Assembly (NCBI RefSeq): GCF_024713975.1
Contig: NC_091114.1
Location: 11,690,001-11,754,000, forward strand
Reading direction: 5' to 3'
Length of the DNA: 64,000 nucleotides
From: Paralichthys olivaceus
Lineage: Eukaryota; Chordata; Actinopteri; Pleuronectiformes; Paralichthyidae
Below are positions 25,046-38,754 of this stretch, piece after piece; the stretch's first letter is position 1, and every line of letters starts with the position of its first letter. The translations under genes were made by a program, and so were the position numbers. The notes beneath the pieces were generated by a model that was given only the letters and a program-made list of their open reading frames with translations, was not told the DNA's origin and did no database searches.

Positions 25046-28000
25046 AGTGTTTGAGAAAGAGAAGAGTGAAAGTGCAATAAGCACACACAGCACTCGTCTT
25101 TCAGCACACACACACACCCTGCTCTATGGAAATTTACAGCTGAACATAAAGGGAAAATGTGCTGCGTTGACCGTTCTCGTAATGTGCGCGGTGTTTTTAA
25201 AACAATAAAAAGCTTCCAGTGAGATAATTGATTGCTCGCATTTATGGGTTGTGTGGTTAGCACCTTCATTTTACATAAAAGACAACATTATCATAAACTG
25301 CACCTACCAGGAATCACCTGTCAGTCAAGAGTGGCGGATGGTACTGCAGCCGATTGTAACGTGTGAAGAGAGATTCTCCCACATACACACACACACACAC
25401 ATCCGAACACGTGTCGGCTCTTCTTGTATTTATTCCAAACAAAGTGCTGCTGGTGTTTCTACAGACTTAAAAAGAGTTTCCTGTGTCCCAGAGGACTTTT
25501 CCCGGGAAAGACGCGTCCGCTCCAGGCCTGTGTTGGGCAGCGCGTTACATTGGCCCTCAGGGTCAAAACACAACTTCAGAAGAAGTTTGTTTTGACCCTC
25601 AGTGGAGGGCCTCAAAAATGTTTTCTTGGAGTGAGGTGACGGGAGGGTCAACATGTGCACAGATTTTGTGAAGTAGTCTGTTATTAAACTTTTTACTAAA
25701 CTTCTTTTTACAGACCACATAGACAGACATCCTCAGAAAATGTAAATAAAGTGGTGAGGGCTGGGCGAATCGGCCAAAAATTATATCAAGATAAAATATA
25801 CAAATCAGTCGATATCAATAATCAATAATTATTTATTTTCAGTTTACAAACAGATTTTTGCTCCTGAGTGAAAGTTGCAGTTTGTGGTTTTATCGTCAGT
25901 TTTCACATTGAACAGGAGAAATTATTTATAAGTGCTCTTCAAGTAAAAATAAATAACAAAACAGAGAGCTTTCATTAAAAAGTACATCTTCAAAAGTATT
26001 TATTATAAAAAAAATAAAAGTGTAAATTAAGTTTCCCTTTATCTTCCTTGAATTAATTCATTTTCACTCAACACTTCTCAAATCACAGATTGGATTGGCA
26101 GAGTGGCATCACATGCAAATGATTTGCAGCTCATTCATTTGGTCGGTGAGTTTCTTGGGCTGCTAAACCAGGATATAAATGTTGCACCGGTTAAAATACA
26201 AACTTTGTTACATTTTTTAATAATTCAATGATTTATTAGTTCTCGGTCCCCGTCTAGACACCCCCTCCTATCTGGACTCTGATTGCCTATTAGTGAACTC
26301 TGCTCCAGACCATTCAAACCACACAGCTCAATGTGAGAAAGCCCTGTGTGAATTGAACTCTTCACCAAGGTCGAACTTAATGCACTCTGTAAACAGAAAT
26401 TATTCACATTATCACAGTGAAACAGGTCTGAACCACTGACCCCAGATCTGTAATCACTTCATCTCTCCCAGCTGAGTTCTATATTGGGTCGTTCATAAGT
26501 AACGTTTTCTTGATACTTTCCCACATTTTATTTTCCTGCAGCTGTTTCCTTACCTGTTATATCACCGTTGTTTACGCAGAACCCAGTGAAACACTGTGGA
26601 TGCATTTTAGGAAAAACTGTTATGTGGATAATTGTGCCCCATTATCCCTATTTAAAACAATTATTGCATCCTGACCCTTAAAATGAGGCTTTTTGGAGCA
26701 ACTACAAACACTTAAGCCCTTTAGACGTGTTTACACAATATGCAGAACCAGCTTGTTTCAGTCGTACTCCGGCCCTTTCTCCATTTGGCCCTGAACTGAG
26801 CTTGACTTGACGTTGCTGACCAGTGGAGGAGCACAGCACAACTGAAACCATGTGCTTGAGAATTAAAGTGGAAATAGTGGAAATTTAACACTGAAATATT
26901 TCTGTTTGGAAACAAAGAAGTGGATTGTGCTGCAGGGGAGCGTTCAGAAGTTTTGCTTCACAGTGAAACTGGGTCAAGATATGAATTCATTGTAATGGTC
27001 GTGAAACCGAGCTGACTACAGCCCCCCCCCCCCCCCCGAAGAAGACATTTTCATAGTCTTTAACATCACCTTTGAAACCCACAGGAGGCAAACGTGCAAT
27101 ACACAAAATATCATGTGCATATGGGCTGGACTCACAACTAACAAATCAGAACTGTGAAATTGGATTCATACATTGCGGTCAGCCTGCGAACTTTATATCT
27201 TCATAACCGACAGACTTTCTGGCGTCATTGGAAGAAATTAAACGAGGTGACACAGGAGCTATCCCGCTGCTCCGATCTGCCAGAGCTCATTCCTCGTATT
27301 TGCAGCTGTCCTGACGCTGGATCCCGGCTCATGTTGCGGCATTGCACCTCTTGCCCGCATGCCCTCCTTGCATGATTGATGATTTAATGGAATCAAGTAT
27401 AATAACAGTGCTGGAAGATTGCGAAAAAGCTCAAGCAGCTGGCACGAAAAATCGCTGCCATTGTGGAAAAACACTTTGAGTGGGAATGCAGGGGGATTTT
27501 TCACATCCTTGTATTAATACAATTCCCTAATGTTTTCCAGGAGAAAGTTCTTTGCTTTCCTCAGTGTGTGGGTCAAAGGTCAGGGTTGGCTACTCTTGGA
27601 GTTGGAAGGGATTTGTTTTCTTTGACAAAGACTTTTCTCAAAGCCGGGTACTAGTTCTGCACGTGCTGATAAATCTTTCAAAACCACAGGATTACGTTTT
27701 CTCTGCCCCAGGGCCGATGAGATGTCTGTAAAAAGATGACATGGTGTGATAAACTCATTGGGGATTTCCACTAAAGTTCACAGAACCTACTACAGGCTCA
27801 TGCTTTTTGTCCCCATGTTGGCATCTCGTAGCATTCTCTCTGCCTTTTCCTCAGCTGCAGTTTTCACTTATTGTAGCAAGAAGATGAACTCAAACAGCTC
27901 TGAAGTGAATCTGATCCCGAGCACTCTCCTTTTAAAATAAAACATGATTTAATCCAAACCGACCGAATGACCAGTGACCTCACTGACTCACATCGTGTTG

Positions 28001-28141
28001 CATAGACCAGCTCTGTGTGTTGCGGGAGCTGGGGTGGCATGAAAATGATAGACTGACACACTGGATTTACAACCAGAGAAAAGGATGGCTTTCAACTTTA
28101 GGCAGTCCTCGATTGAGACATCACATAGACCCAGACTCTTA

Positions 28142-28144
<3 letters not shown>

Positions 28145-28172
<28 letters not shown>
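28145..28172 (+). repeat. (CA)n microsatellite
   Basis: An uninterrupted CA run of about 28 bases. Confidence 0.9.
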
Positions 28173-28176
<4 letters not shown>

Positions 28177-31032
28177 CCAGGCGGCTAGAGAACATTTATT
28201 GGCTAGACACGGAGTGCGGAGGCAGATAGCCTTGTCTAACCTCTTGATTTAAACAGTCTGGAAGAGGAAGGAGGAACACATACGCTCACACGCAATCGTT
28301 ACCACGGTCATTATTAAATCGATTTGCCCAAAGATGGAGAAACGATGCAAAGGAAATGAATGAGATCAATAGACAAACCGCCATGGGTGGGTACAAAGCG
28401 ATGGATGGGGCAACTTGGGGAAAATAAGAAGGCAGTAACTGATGAGTGCGGCCAGAAGAGGGAACATTTCCTTCGTAGTTGCGTGTAAGAGAGTGCATGT
28501 GAGTGTACATTAGGATGAGGCAGTTGTTAAGCATGTTTCAGCGTATAATTTTCCACGTCTGTGTTTAGGGAAAGGTCATCATTAAGTGAATGTCGACCGC
28601 ATAATTATAGCATCGTCCTCCGCTGCCGCTTACTGTGTCCCGGTTTCATGAGAGCTTGCATGTGTGTGTTCATGGCAGTGCACCAGTGCGTGTCCTGCCT
28701 GTCTCCTCTGGTCCCCCTGGTTGGCTGGTTTGATTGTTTGTGTTGCTGTTTTCGAGCTGGCTGCCTGAATGAGGGAGCCGCTGCGCTTCACTCCGCTCCG
28801 TTCTGCTCAGCTTTAGGCCACCGTGGCTTTGGCCGGCTGGCGGGCACCGTCTGTGCTGGGGAGGGGTGGGGGGCACTAAATATAGCTCACTGCACCAGGA
28901 AGAACACAAACTAGAGAGAGAGAGGGAGGGATGTAAATGTAGAGTCGTCTTGTGCAATTAGAGAGTTGAGCGCTGCTGGGAAATTTTGGGTAAAGCGACG
29001 CGGGGAACTCTCTCTGAGCCTGCTCTCTTTTACTGGCTTTGTGGATCTGTTTTTCGGGCCGACGGCTGCCAGCGAGTCTTTAGTGTGAGTCATCACATTT
29101 GACAGAAAGCAACCCAGTTTAAAGAGCACTGACTAATCTTTATAGTGGTCATGATCCTGCTTTCATTGCAAAGCCTACAACCCACTGTTTAGCATTTTCC
29201 ATTGACTCGTTAATAAAAGCGTTGTGACATACATGACCTCTAGAAATGTGATAGAGCTTCAATGCTGCATGGAGCAATCCTATTAAACAAGACGTTATTA
29301 TGAACAGAAGCATAAGACTGTTTGTTTAAAGAGTCATCTACCACAACATTAAAACTGGTGACTGGTCTCCATGTTGTGACAGTTTGGCGTATATACAACA
29401 TTCTTTCAGGTAGCGTCACACAAATAACAACTGTGAGCTATTTTCCAGAACTACCACTGACAGGGATTGTAAAAATCTTTTGGATCTTTTTACTTTTGTA
29501 GCATGGTTACCTCTGCTGCTCCGTGACGACCAGACCGACGATGACAGATGGGTCCATTAGTTGTCAATAAGTTTGAGTATTTACAAGCAGCTCAATTTTT
29601 TATTAAAACAGCATCTCCAAATAACTCTTGAACAGTAATTGACTGGTGTCTTTGTGTAAACTGAAGATAATATATAGATTATGGTCAAAGTAGAAATAAA
29701 ATAACCTTGTTTCCTTGGAATTTAATTTCATGTGGGAATTGTGCAGGATGGGTGAAAACAGAACTTTTTGTTAAGAATTATTACTTAGCTGTGTGAAGGA
29801 AAAGGGAAAACAGGTTTTGAATTTTTAGAAGAATTATAAATAATCTAAAATCTTGTGTTTTGCCCAAAATCTGTTAAAAGGATGACTTTTGTTTCTCTTC
29901 TGTATCAACTTGAGCTGTTTGTGTTTGTTTATGTGGTTGTGTTTGTTTGTGGTGCTTGTATAATGTGTTTGACTGTGTGTGTGGTGGACCCCAGGAAGAA
30001 TAGCTATGCTTATGCTGGTGCTAATGGGGATCCTCAGAAAGAAAGAAAGAGGCTGAGCTGGACAAGTCAGTGCGAAATAATGTGCTGTGCACAGCTCTGC
30101 AAAGAAATAGGAGAAAATAAATATGTGGTGAGTTGAATTTCAGAATTCTGACGCAGGCTATCATACTCAAATATGATACTCAAAATACAATACTCAAATG
30201 CCCATGATCAGACTGACTGTTTATGCTTTTGTTGAGAGACAGATAAGGGATAAACCCTCTCCTTTTACTGTTGTGCACAGATAGGAGGATGTTATGGAAC
30301 ATGTCATAGAAATTGTCAAACAAGTTAGAAAACATTGTCGAGACATTGTGAGGCTCCTGATATATCAGTATGCTGCAAATAATGTTGATTTGAATCACTA
30401 AGCGTATTTTTCCAACTGCACAGTGTCTGGTTCAGGTTCAACATATAAACAAACAGATGTCCGATGTGTGATTCTTTAGCTGTATCTGTTCTGAAGCGGA
30501 TTTATCAAGTCTGCATTCCTGTTAATCATATCAACTGTGCAAACGAGGCCAGGGAACAGTCATTCTGTGTGTTGGTGAGACATGACATTGTCCTGATGAT
30601 GCGTGCCTGTGTGCTCATATGTTCGATGTGACGTGAAGCGCTGAGGACCTGACATCTTTTCTGGATCTCCATTTTCCCTTGTGCTGGCACCTACACACAC
30701 ACATGCACACACACACTCTGCTTGACTCTGTGCCTGCAGCAATAGGTGTCCTCACTTTCTTCTTTCCTGCTGTTCTCTATATCACTTTCATGTCTGAGTC
30801 TTTTTCACGGCTGTTTGGCCGTATTGTATTTTCCTGTTGTTCACCATAAGGTCACTGTGTTCCCGGGCCGATAAGCAGACACGTATCTTACAATAGATAT
30901 TATAATTACCCTGATAAGCAAGACGCGCTCTATATACATGTCATAATATTTCTTCTTCATATCACAGTTATTGTTTATTCTGCATCTAACCAAACTATTT
31001 TCCTTTTCTCTCTGTGTTTTTCTCTCCTCCAG

Positions 31033-32004
31033 AGTGCTGATGTTGGTGCGTCGTCCTTGGAGGGGAAACAATCTGGTACCACTCACTTCGAAGCCCCGCC
31101 TTTTCCTTTCCGTGAACTAGTTGCATTGAAAGAGCGACTGGATCGGACACGCCCCCGCTGAAGCACTTTGACAGACTGTTTTTTTTCCTTCGCTTTCATC
31201 TCGTTGGTTACGGAAACCAGCGGAGATGTGTGCCAAATGACATGAAAAGATACTTGCTGCTCTCATTCCTTGAGTGAAAGCCAATCAGAGAAGGGTACAA
31301 AAATGGAGAATGGTATTTTTTTATTTTGTTTCGATTTTTTTTTTTTAGATTTCCTCCAAGTGGAAAAAACCCTCCAATCATAGAGAGTACAAAGGTGGCT
31401 GATTATTATTTGTATGAGAAAGAAAATATATAAGAACTATTTACAGTTACTGCTAAAAAAGTGCCTCATTTTCAGACTGTAGCTGTTTTGCAAAGAACTT
31501 CAACTTAGCCTTGACTAAGTTCAACTTTGGGTTCTTTCTTTCTGCTTAATTTGATGTAATTTCAAAAAAATGCAGAGGAAGATATTGAGAAAAAATGGGT
31601 CGCACTCAATGCCGTGTTAATGTCATATGGGATCGATGGTACGTTGTCAATATAAATCTATCTGTTAAATTTGGGTTACCTTGAATGAAAGACTGACTGA
31701 TGTGAAGCATCTATTTTTATGGATCATTGGTACTTCTGTTTAATTTGGAGCCAAGTTATAAATATTCAAGTTTCCCCGTTCATGACTAAACGGATGCTCA
31801 GAGAGCGCTTACCTCACATTCAGCCTATATGTTAAAGAAAGTTAAAATTAAATAGGTTCTTAGTTGGGTCCCGCCTCTCCCCTCTGCAAAATTTCATGGA
31901 AATCAGTTGAGTTCTTTTTGTGTAGTTGTGGTCACAAACCCGGATGAAAACGTGGCCCCTTCTATTCACGGCTTTTAAGCTGATGCTAATGACAACGAAA
32001 TAAA
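31033..32004 (+). other. Putative terminal exon of the IRS gene (two codons, stop, then 3'UTR)
   Basis: The acceptor here is strong. Joining the phase-1 donor at 4056 to 31033 gives g|AG TGC TGA, so the protein would end ...KEGT-Glu-Cys-stop, with the stop at 31038-31040. As I recall, human IRS2 also has a large main exon, one long last intron and a second exon that contributes only the final glutamate plus the stop. The downstream sequence is T-rich with long A/T runs, as expected of a 3'UTR. An AATAAA at 31999-32004 is one possible end, but the true end is uncertain and may lie farther right. This exon is inferred from splice signals, phase and family gene structure, not from homology. Confidence 0.5.
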
Positions 32005-32700
32005 CGATGAATCTGTTGTGACGTGAACGCGGCATTTGCGCTAACATAAATGATACAATGGTACTAGCAATCTACAGGCCTACCTGTCTACTGTGAGAAA
32101 TATTAGCATAGCAACTGTTAGCTTACTTGTGTCACTTTTATTCTGTCTGTCTCCCTTTTCTTTCACGTTTAACTTTTCGAACCAGAGCCATACACCGAAA
32201 GTATTAAACACACAGGCTTGAAACAGAAGGGCACTTCTGTCAGCGTATACAGAATCTTGCTCGCTAGCTGAAGGCAGCCAGATCAGATTAAGATATTACC
32301 ACCATGCCAGGACATAAATTCACCGACCTGCTGACCACAGCTCAGGGTGAGACCCCTGCTATAGAGCCAAGCAATCCCATTAGTGCTATTAGCTCCATAC
32401 ACGTGTGTGTCACTTAATCCCCTTTGTCTCAGGATGCTAAATAACATAAGGTACGTACAGTGAGGATAGAGACCCTATCTATAGCCATGCTAATGCTAGC
32501 TTTGTAGCGGTCAGCACACTGCTTTTAGCACCAGAAAGGGGCTCAGTTGTTATTTCTACAAGGTCCGTTTATAGAAACTCCTAATTTGTTGTCCTCACTT
32601 ATTTTATACGTTAAGGTACCAAACATTTAAGAAGAACGTTTTTACACTTTTAAAATGTTTTTTATCAGGTTGAATTTAAAGTACCAAGACCCTAAATCTT

Positions 32701-32923
32701 TTAAAGGTTCAGTTTGTAAGATTTTGGTTAAAGGGATCTATTGGCAGAAGTTGAATATGAAAGGATGCTAGTGTTTTTCACCTAAATTGTAAGAATTGTT
32801 GCCCCTTTATATTCAAGTACTTTATATTTACATCAGGAAGGGAAGGGGGAGGTGAGGGGAATTCAGCTGCAACATGCAACTCCACCACTAGATGTCACTA
32901 GATTCTACACACTGAACCTTTAA
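32701..32923 (+). mobile_element. Short non-autonomous element with terminal inverted repeats and TTAA ends
   Basis: The left end TTAAAGGTTCAGTTTGTAAG and the right end CTACACACTGAACCTTTAA are imperfect inverted repeats of about 20 bases bounded by TTAA. At 223 bp with no coding capacity, it has the form of a MITE. Inside is CACCACTAGATGTCACTAG, a motif I associate with a widespread fish repeat. Terminal TTAA would fit a piggyBac-type target site. Confidence 0.75.
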
Positions 32924-35749
32924 TTTAAGACTTTCTATGTCCTCCCGCCTCCTCTGTCTTTTGCTTACAGGTCTAACTTTAATCTCCGCTATGCATCAGC
33001 ACTTAAGTGCCTGTCTGTCCTGTTTGCCTGCCTGTCTCTCTGCCCCGCCTTAGCAGCTAGCACTAATAGGGCTATCCTATCAGATTATATCAAGTCTATT
33101 TTTGTGTCTATTTTTGTGTCTTTTGACTGTACAGTTCTAAAAAAAAAAAAAAGGTCTTGTTGGTGTTTGTTCAAATGTGACAGTGATCTATCAGATTACT
33201 CGACCGGCAGCCATGGCCCCGATCGGTGGAGGTTTGGACTGTTTCATTTTGTCGGTAATCGTTGCGGGGCCACCAGTGCCAAATCGCAACAACAAAAGAC
33301 TAAGCTGTCCTCCTCTCCAACGGCACCTCAAGAAGCAACCTTCAGCTATCAAGTCTGGACGTATTGCTTTGTTTTGTTTTAACGATGTAACCTTTTTGTG
33401 TTTCCCCCCAATGTTTTTCTTTTGCAGTACAGGGGGGGGGGGGAGAGAACTGTGACATATCTCCCCTCGCAGTCTGCTTATGTGACTCCTGGAGATAAAG
33501 GTCATTGTGAATACTTGCATATGCTTTAACCTTGGATTTTCTTATGACTTTTACCAGAGCGTCAAAAAAAAAAAAAGAAATGCATGAAGAGAAAGACAAG
33601 GCCACCGAGAAAAAACGACAACAAAATGTCTAAATGTCTAAATACATCTACGTAGCTATTAAGTTTGTACTGTGTGTTTATCTGCTTTGGGAAGTTCATG
33701 AACTTTCTCACTCTGGTCACATAACTGTCGGCGTCCCGGAGCAAAACAATGCAGCTTAATTATGTGCAGATTGGAATCTGTGGTGGGACTTACCCCATAA
33801 TAGTGGTTGGTAATGCAGAAGTGAAAAAAAACCCAGATGAAAAGTTCGCACATTCGCAAACAAACACGTGATGATAAGTTTAAATGTATTTTGGAAATGT
33901 TCTCATATTGAAACTGCAGTTTTCTGCCAAAACAGACACTCTTGAAGGTACTTATAGTGAACAAAACGCACAAGTAGGTGGTGCGTTCAGGTGCAGATGT
34001 TGCTTTCCTGCTGTTTAGAGCCTCCTTCCAGCTCTGAGAATCTCATGAACTTCTCAATAACCCACGTTTTTACTGTCGTAACTGCACAGTCTGGAAAGTG
34101 TTGGCCCCGTGGCTCCGTTGGCTCGATGGTCACAGCTACATATCATGAATAAAGCTCAGATGAACAGGGGGTTTAACAGTGGCTGCATGACTTCATTCAT
34201 TGCATTGTGTAGAGATATTCATAAACGGTGCGGGAAAAGTGGTGCTGCTGTCCTAAAAAGATTTTGTATCCCTTCCTGGTGTTCCCCTGAGGGATGGTAC
34301 TGAATGGGCATATTGTGAGATTTTTTGCCATTGATGTAGACAGTTTTACTTCTGTTGCTTGAGAGAAAAGAAAAATCAGACTAAAAGGAAAAAAAAAGGA
34401 GTCAAACAACAAACAAACTTGTGGTTTCTTTTGTTCCTGTGACTAGCTGCTGAGTTGGAGATGTCGCTTGGAAGTGAGACAGAAAAACAACGGCTGCTGA
34501 TCTACAAGGGGAGGGAGAGGACGAGCGGAAAGAGGGGGGCTGCAATTTAGTGTGAACATCTGCGTTTAATGCCACATGCTCACCGTCTTTTACCCACTCG
34601 CTCGTGGAGGCCGCGACCACAGCGCAGATGTCGCACTTAAATGTGGAGAAAGAAAACAGCCTGATTGTTCTCCGTGAAGCTTTTTTTAGCCACTTTAGTC
34701 ACATCCACCACTCCCATTGATAAGATCATTTGCACCGAGGTTGGCAGGCCGCCCTGCGGAGTTAATCACTAGTCTTACTGGTAATTTGACCAACTCTGTG
34801 TTTGCTGGGTGACACCGTCAGACCTCCTCCTCTGTCTTATTTGATACTACTCTCTCAGTCGACACTCACTTTAATTAAACAAGCTGATAAATCTGAGTCT
34901 CTCTCCTCTCCCGTCATTGTTAACACGTACAGGATCTTGTATCATCACTGTCACCCAGATGGCCAAGTAATTCAAACCCCAGGCGGGTGTGATTACACTC
35001 GGACTGGGGCACTGCAGGAATTAATAGACACGAGGACACACAAACAGATCGGTCTCTTGCACCTGCAAAGGCTCCCACTTCCCTTGCTGCGTATAAATAA
35101 GGTTACCGCGGACAATAAAAAGCCTGGTGGCACCTGTGTGAGGGCAGAAGAAGCTGTCACACCCTCATCTCAAAGGTTACTGAAACTGACACTGCAGCTG
35201 CTCTTCCTCTTCTTCCTTACAGCTCATGTTCCTGCTTTGGTCACCTTCATCTTGAAAGGGGAATGAGTCCCAGGAGGGTTTCATCCCAACCTCTGATTTT
35301 GTTTCTGCAGCATACCCCTTTTATTCCCATGATGCACTTTGCAAAAGCAAAGAATTTCCCTCGTGATGACCTTTTTAATCAATGGATGAAATAACTCTTG
35401 TGATGTGACCCTAGGCAAGTGGTTGCTTTCCACTCAGTATTTTCAGACATGAGCGCTGCAGAAAGTCGGCTCTGGGCTTTCTCTGGAGTTTGCAGTTCAC
35501 AGGTGACCAACACAGAATCTCCACTGAGCTGTGTTCACAACAACACAGAAATCCCTGAAGGTGAGGGGTGGAGCACCAGGCTGAGGCAGGACATAACATT
35601 CTGCTGCGGATATCCTGTGTTTACAGCACATCAACACCAGCGTTGGCCCTTATCACCTATAGCTCTCTTTGTCGGTGTCTTCTACATGTGTGGCACCACT
35701 TATTCATCCTGAGATATTTGTTTTCTTTTTGTTTTGTGTTTGGCATCTG

Positions 35750-35975
35750 TTGCATGATATAAACGTCATCAGTCGCTTGTGAATAATCCCTCGGAGGATC
35801 TCCAGCTCTTTTCCCACTCGTTCTGACATTTTCCTTAGTTCTTACTCTGGGGGCTCTCAGGAGAAACTCCAGAGAAAGTGCTGAACTTCTCGCTGGTACA
35901 TTCTCATATACAGCCCCTCCGCAGAATGTCCGGAAATCATCTGGAGTTCAGTGCATGACCCGAAGCAGCTTTTGA
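35750..35975 (-). mobile_element. Dispersed inverted-end repeat (family A), reverse copy
   Basis: Read on the minus strand from 35975 it starts AAGCTGCTTCGGGTCATGCA, then CTGAACTCCAGATGATTTCC, GGACATTCTGCGGAGGGGCT, and later TTTCTCCTGAGAGCCCCCAG. The same modules in the same order are found at 56620. Confidence 0.6.
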
Positions 35976-37576
35976 TTGATATGAGAAATCATGTGATGTT
36001 AAATCTGACCCACATCCTTGTTCCTGTAAGGACGAGGAAAATGTAGGACGCTTTATCAGTAGTGCTCTTTAAATAATGAGAGAATGGACACGGCTGCCGA
36101 CAGGTTGTCGTGGCGACAGGTAGCGCCAGTGCTGCTGCTGTGGTGGCAACATTTCCCGTCAGGACACGATAGGGAGGAGGAGAAGGAGGGATAGTGGACG
36201 GGAGCCAACACAAGAGGACACTGAGTTCAATCACAGAGGTGTGCAGGCAGGTAGACCTGTTGAGCCTGAGTGGGCGGCCTATCATCTCGTGTGTGTGTGT
36301 GTGAGAGAGAGAGAAATAGCCTATCAGTGTAAAGGTGGAGACAACCCAAACACAGTTATTTTAGATGCACTCGTGGGCAGATGGAAGCAGGAATTGGACT
36401 CTCTAACCGTACTTGTTTACACATGGCAGGGTGGACACAGTGTTGTGTGAACTGATCAAACTCAACAACCACACGAGCCATTTAGTGGTTGTTCTGGAGC
36501 CTTATATAGCATCACATTCAATTTGAACAAATGCAAATGAAAAACTATGTGCAGATGAAAATATGATTGAAAGCTCCAGAGCGGCTCAAAAGCAGTTTTC
36601 AGAACCTGCATGTGAGGGATTAAAAGAAAGAAAGAAAGAAAGAAAATAGTTCTCTGACACAAATTTATGTTAATTTCCCATATTTTTGCTTTTTTCTTGT
36701 GAAATTCTCTTTTTCATCCTTCAAATGAAAGAACCCGAGAAGCAAAACCAGATTTCTGAACTGCAGAGTCTCCTGATGCCTCCTGTCTCATGATGAATTT
36801 AGTTGTCGAAGACATCCGGGGCAGAACAGTCACACTCATTAAAGATGCCTTCTATTTGAGACACGCTCTTTCATGAGAGGACTTTAGTTTCTTAATCAAA
36901 CTGTATGGAAATTATTAGAGCAGTGACTGAGGGGCTGAGCTTTTTATCTTTTTGATGCAGCTATTTATGTAATTATTAAGGACGTCCCAAAATCAGCATC
37001 ATGAAATCAGGCCGAGAGAAAAAAACGTACAGACCCTCCTCTGCTCTACAAAAAAAAATCAGACTTCGCTACCTTCTGCCAAAAGAAAACTTGAAATACC
37101 ACCTCCACTCTTTCTGTTGTGTAACAGTTGTATTTTAACGTTTGTCAGGTTGTTAGAGGGACAATTTTAAAGTGACGCTTATAGATCTCTATGCATTCAA
37201 GACTGTATGAATCTAGAAGCAGAAATTCATATTAACACACATCTGCTTAGCCTGACAAAAACACATGTCCAAGCTGTGTGGTAGAAATCTGTGGTCAGAC
37301 GTACGTCTCGGCCCCTCTAAGGGAAAGGCTGCTGCTTTTATGGTGTTTAAATCACTGAGCTCTGGCCCTGCCGATCGTGCACAGTCCGTCCTGTTGCACG
37401 TTGGTAACAATACAGGAAGTCTTCCTGTCTTTATTACTTCCTCCATTGCTCAGACCACAGGAAGCTCACTGGATGTATGACACGGAAATAGATTTTGCTC
37501 CCACAGCAGATGTGGGAAAAGTTACATGTCAGCACTGCTCCATGCTCCCACTATGATTCCTTCACACCATTCACAC

Positions 37577-37617
<41 letters not shown>

Positions 37618-37730
37618 GACAGAAAGAGAAAGAAAAGATGTGTATGGATGGATGGAGAGATTGATAGAGAGAAAGACAGATAGAGAGATAGAAAGAGATA
37701 GGGAGTGGGATGGATGGATAGAACATTCGC
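37577..37730 (+). repeat. (GATA)n microsatellite with a decayed GATA/GATG/GAGA tail
   Basis: Ten pure GATA units are followed by about 110 bases of mixed GATGGATG, GAGAGA and GATAGA. Confidence 0.9.
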
Positions 37731-38681
37731 ACTTATGTAGCAGATGAGATGGAGACATGGACACAATGACAGACAGACAGATGCCGTAAGTAAACCATAA
37801 TACATGAAATGTGTTTGCAGTGACACGTGTGAGGCCTGATTGTGTGTTTAAATTATTTTCCACATACAAGCAGCCGCAGTGAAGCACATGCTGCAGGTGT
37901 TTTAGTTTAGGGAAACCTTCTGTGTGTAGACCAAGCCAACGAGGCTGTGGATTACAGTCAGTGTGCTGCAAGCTGCTTCTGTTAATCCTCCCAACTTTCT
38001 CCTCCCTCCCTCCGTCCTTCCGTACGAGGCTTTCAGGACAAAGTTAATCACTGTGTAGACTCAATAAAGTTAGTTTACACACACAGTCATGGTCAAAGCG
38101 AGGGGCTCCGCTGCATGTAGGTTCCGTCCGCCCAGTGGAATGTGAGGTAATCTGATACACAAATGCCACAGGCGACGCCACCATTTTTCTAATGTATTTC
38201 CAGCTCTCCTTTCCTCGACGCCCCCTCCCTCACATAGTGTACTTAGCCAAACAAAAAGCTTTTCTCTGTCTTCTCCCTCGTTCCCCCTTTCCCTCACCCC
38301 CTTGTCTCCCCCTCTTTCTCGCCTCATGAGAGAGTGTTTGCCGTGATTATGGATTTAGCTTTATTACAGGCTGCATACGAAATTAGCTCTGCTGGCTGGT
38401 CTGAGAAAAAGGGGAGGTTAGAACTGTAAAAAAAAAAAAAAAAGTGCCACATGGGGTGAGGAAGAGAGGGAGGGAGGGAAAATGAGAGGGGGAGGAAAGA
38501 GGAGGAGGGCATTTTGGGGGAGTGGTGGTGATGTAGGAGGGTGAGAGGCCTCTGTGCATTATTTTCCTTGAAAGCTCCCTGAACGCCACAGACACATGGT
38601 ACAGAATTCCCCTCACAGTGGGAGAGGAGGGGGTGAGGTGGGGGCAGCTTTTGCAAGAGAATGCCACACTGTCTGTGATCA

Positions 38682-38684
<3 letters not shown>

Positions 38685-38751
<67 letters not shown>
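38685..38751 (+). repeat. (CA)n microsatellite with one CTCA interruption
   Basis: About 67 bases. A short TG tract follows at 38802-38818, so the two could pair as a hairpin. Confidence 0.95.

Positions 38752-38754
<3 letters not shown>

Larger units (their letters stand above)
20900..31032 (+). other. IRS last intron, distal part, non-coding
   Basis: It contains microsatellites at 20948, 22543, 24997 and 28145, an (ATT)n tract near 22812, a homopolymer C run near 27022 and one dispersed repeat copy at 24040-24245 in reverse orientation. It ends in a pyrimidine-rich tract and the acceptor TCTCTCCTCCAG at 31021-31032. No convincing protein-coding exon or structural RNA was seen. The open frame at 23033-23506 has no recognisable domain. 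Confidence 0.6.

Noticed and set aside
34802..35266. 154-codon open frame
   Set aside because: No domain, no splice signals of note, and intergenic composition.
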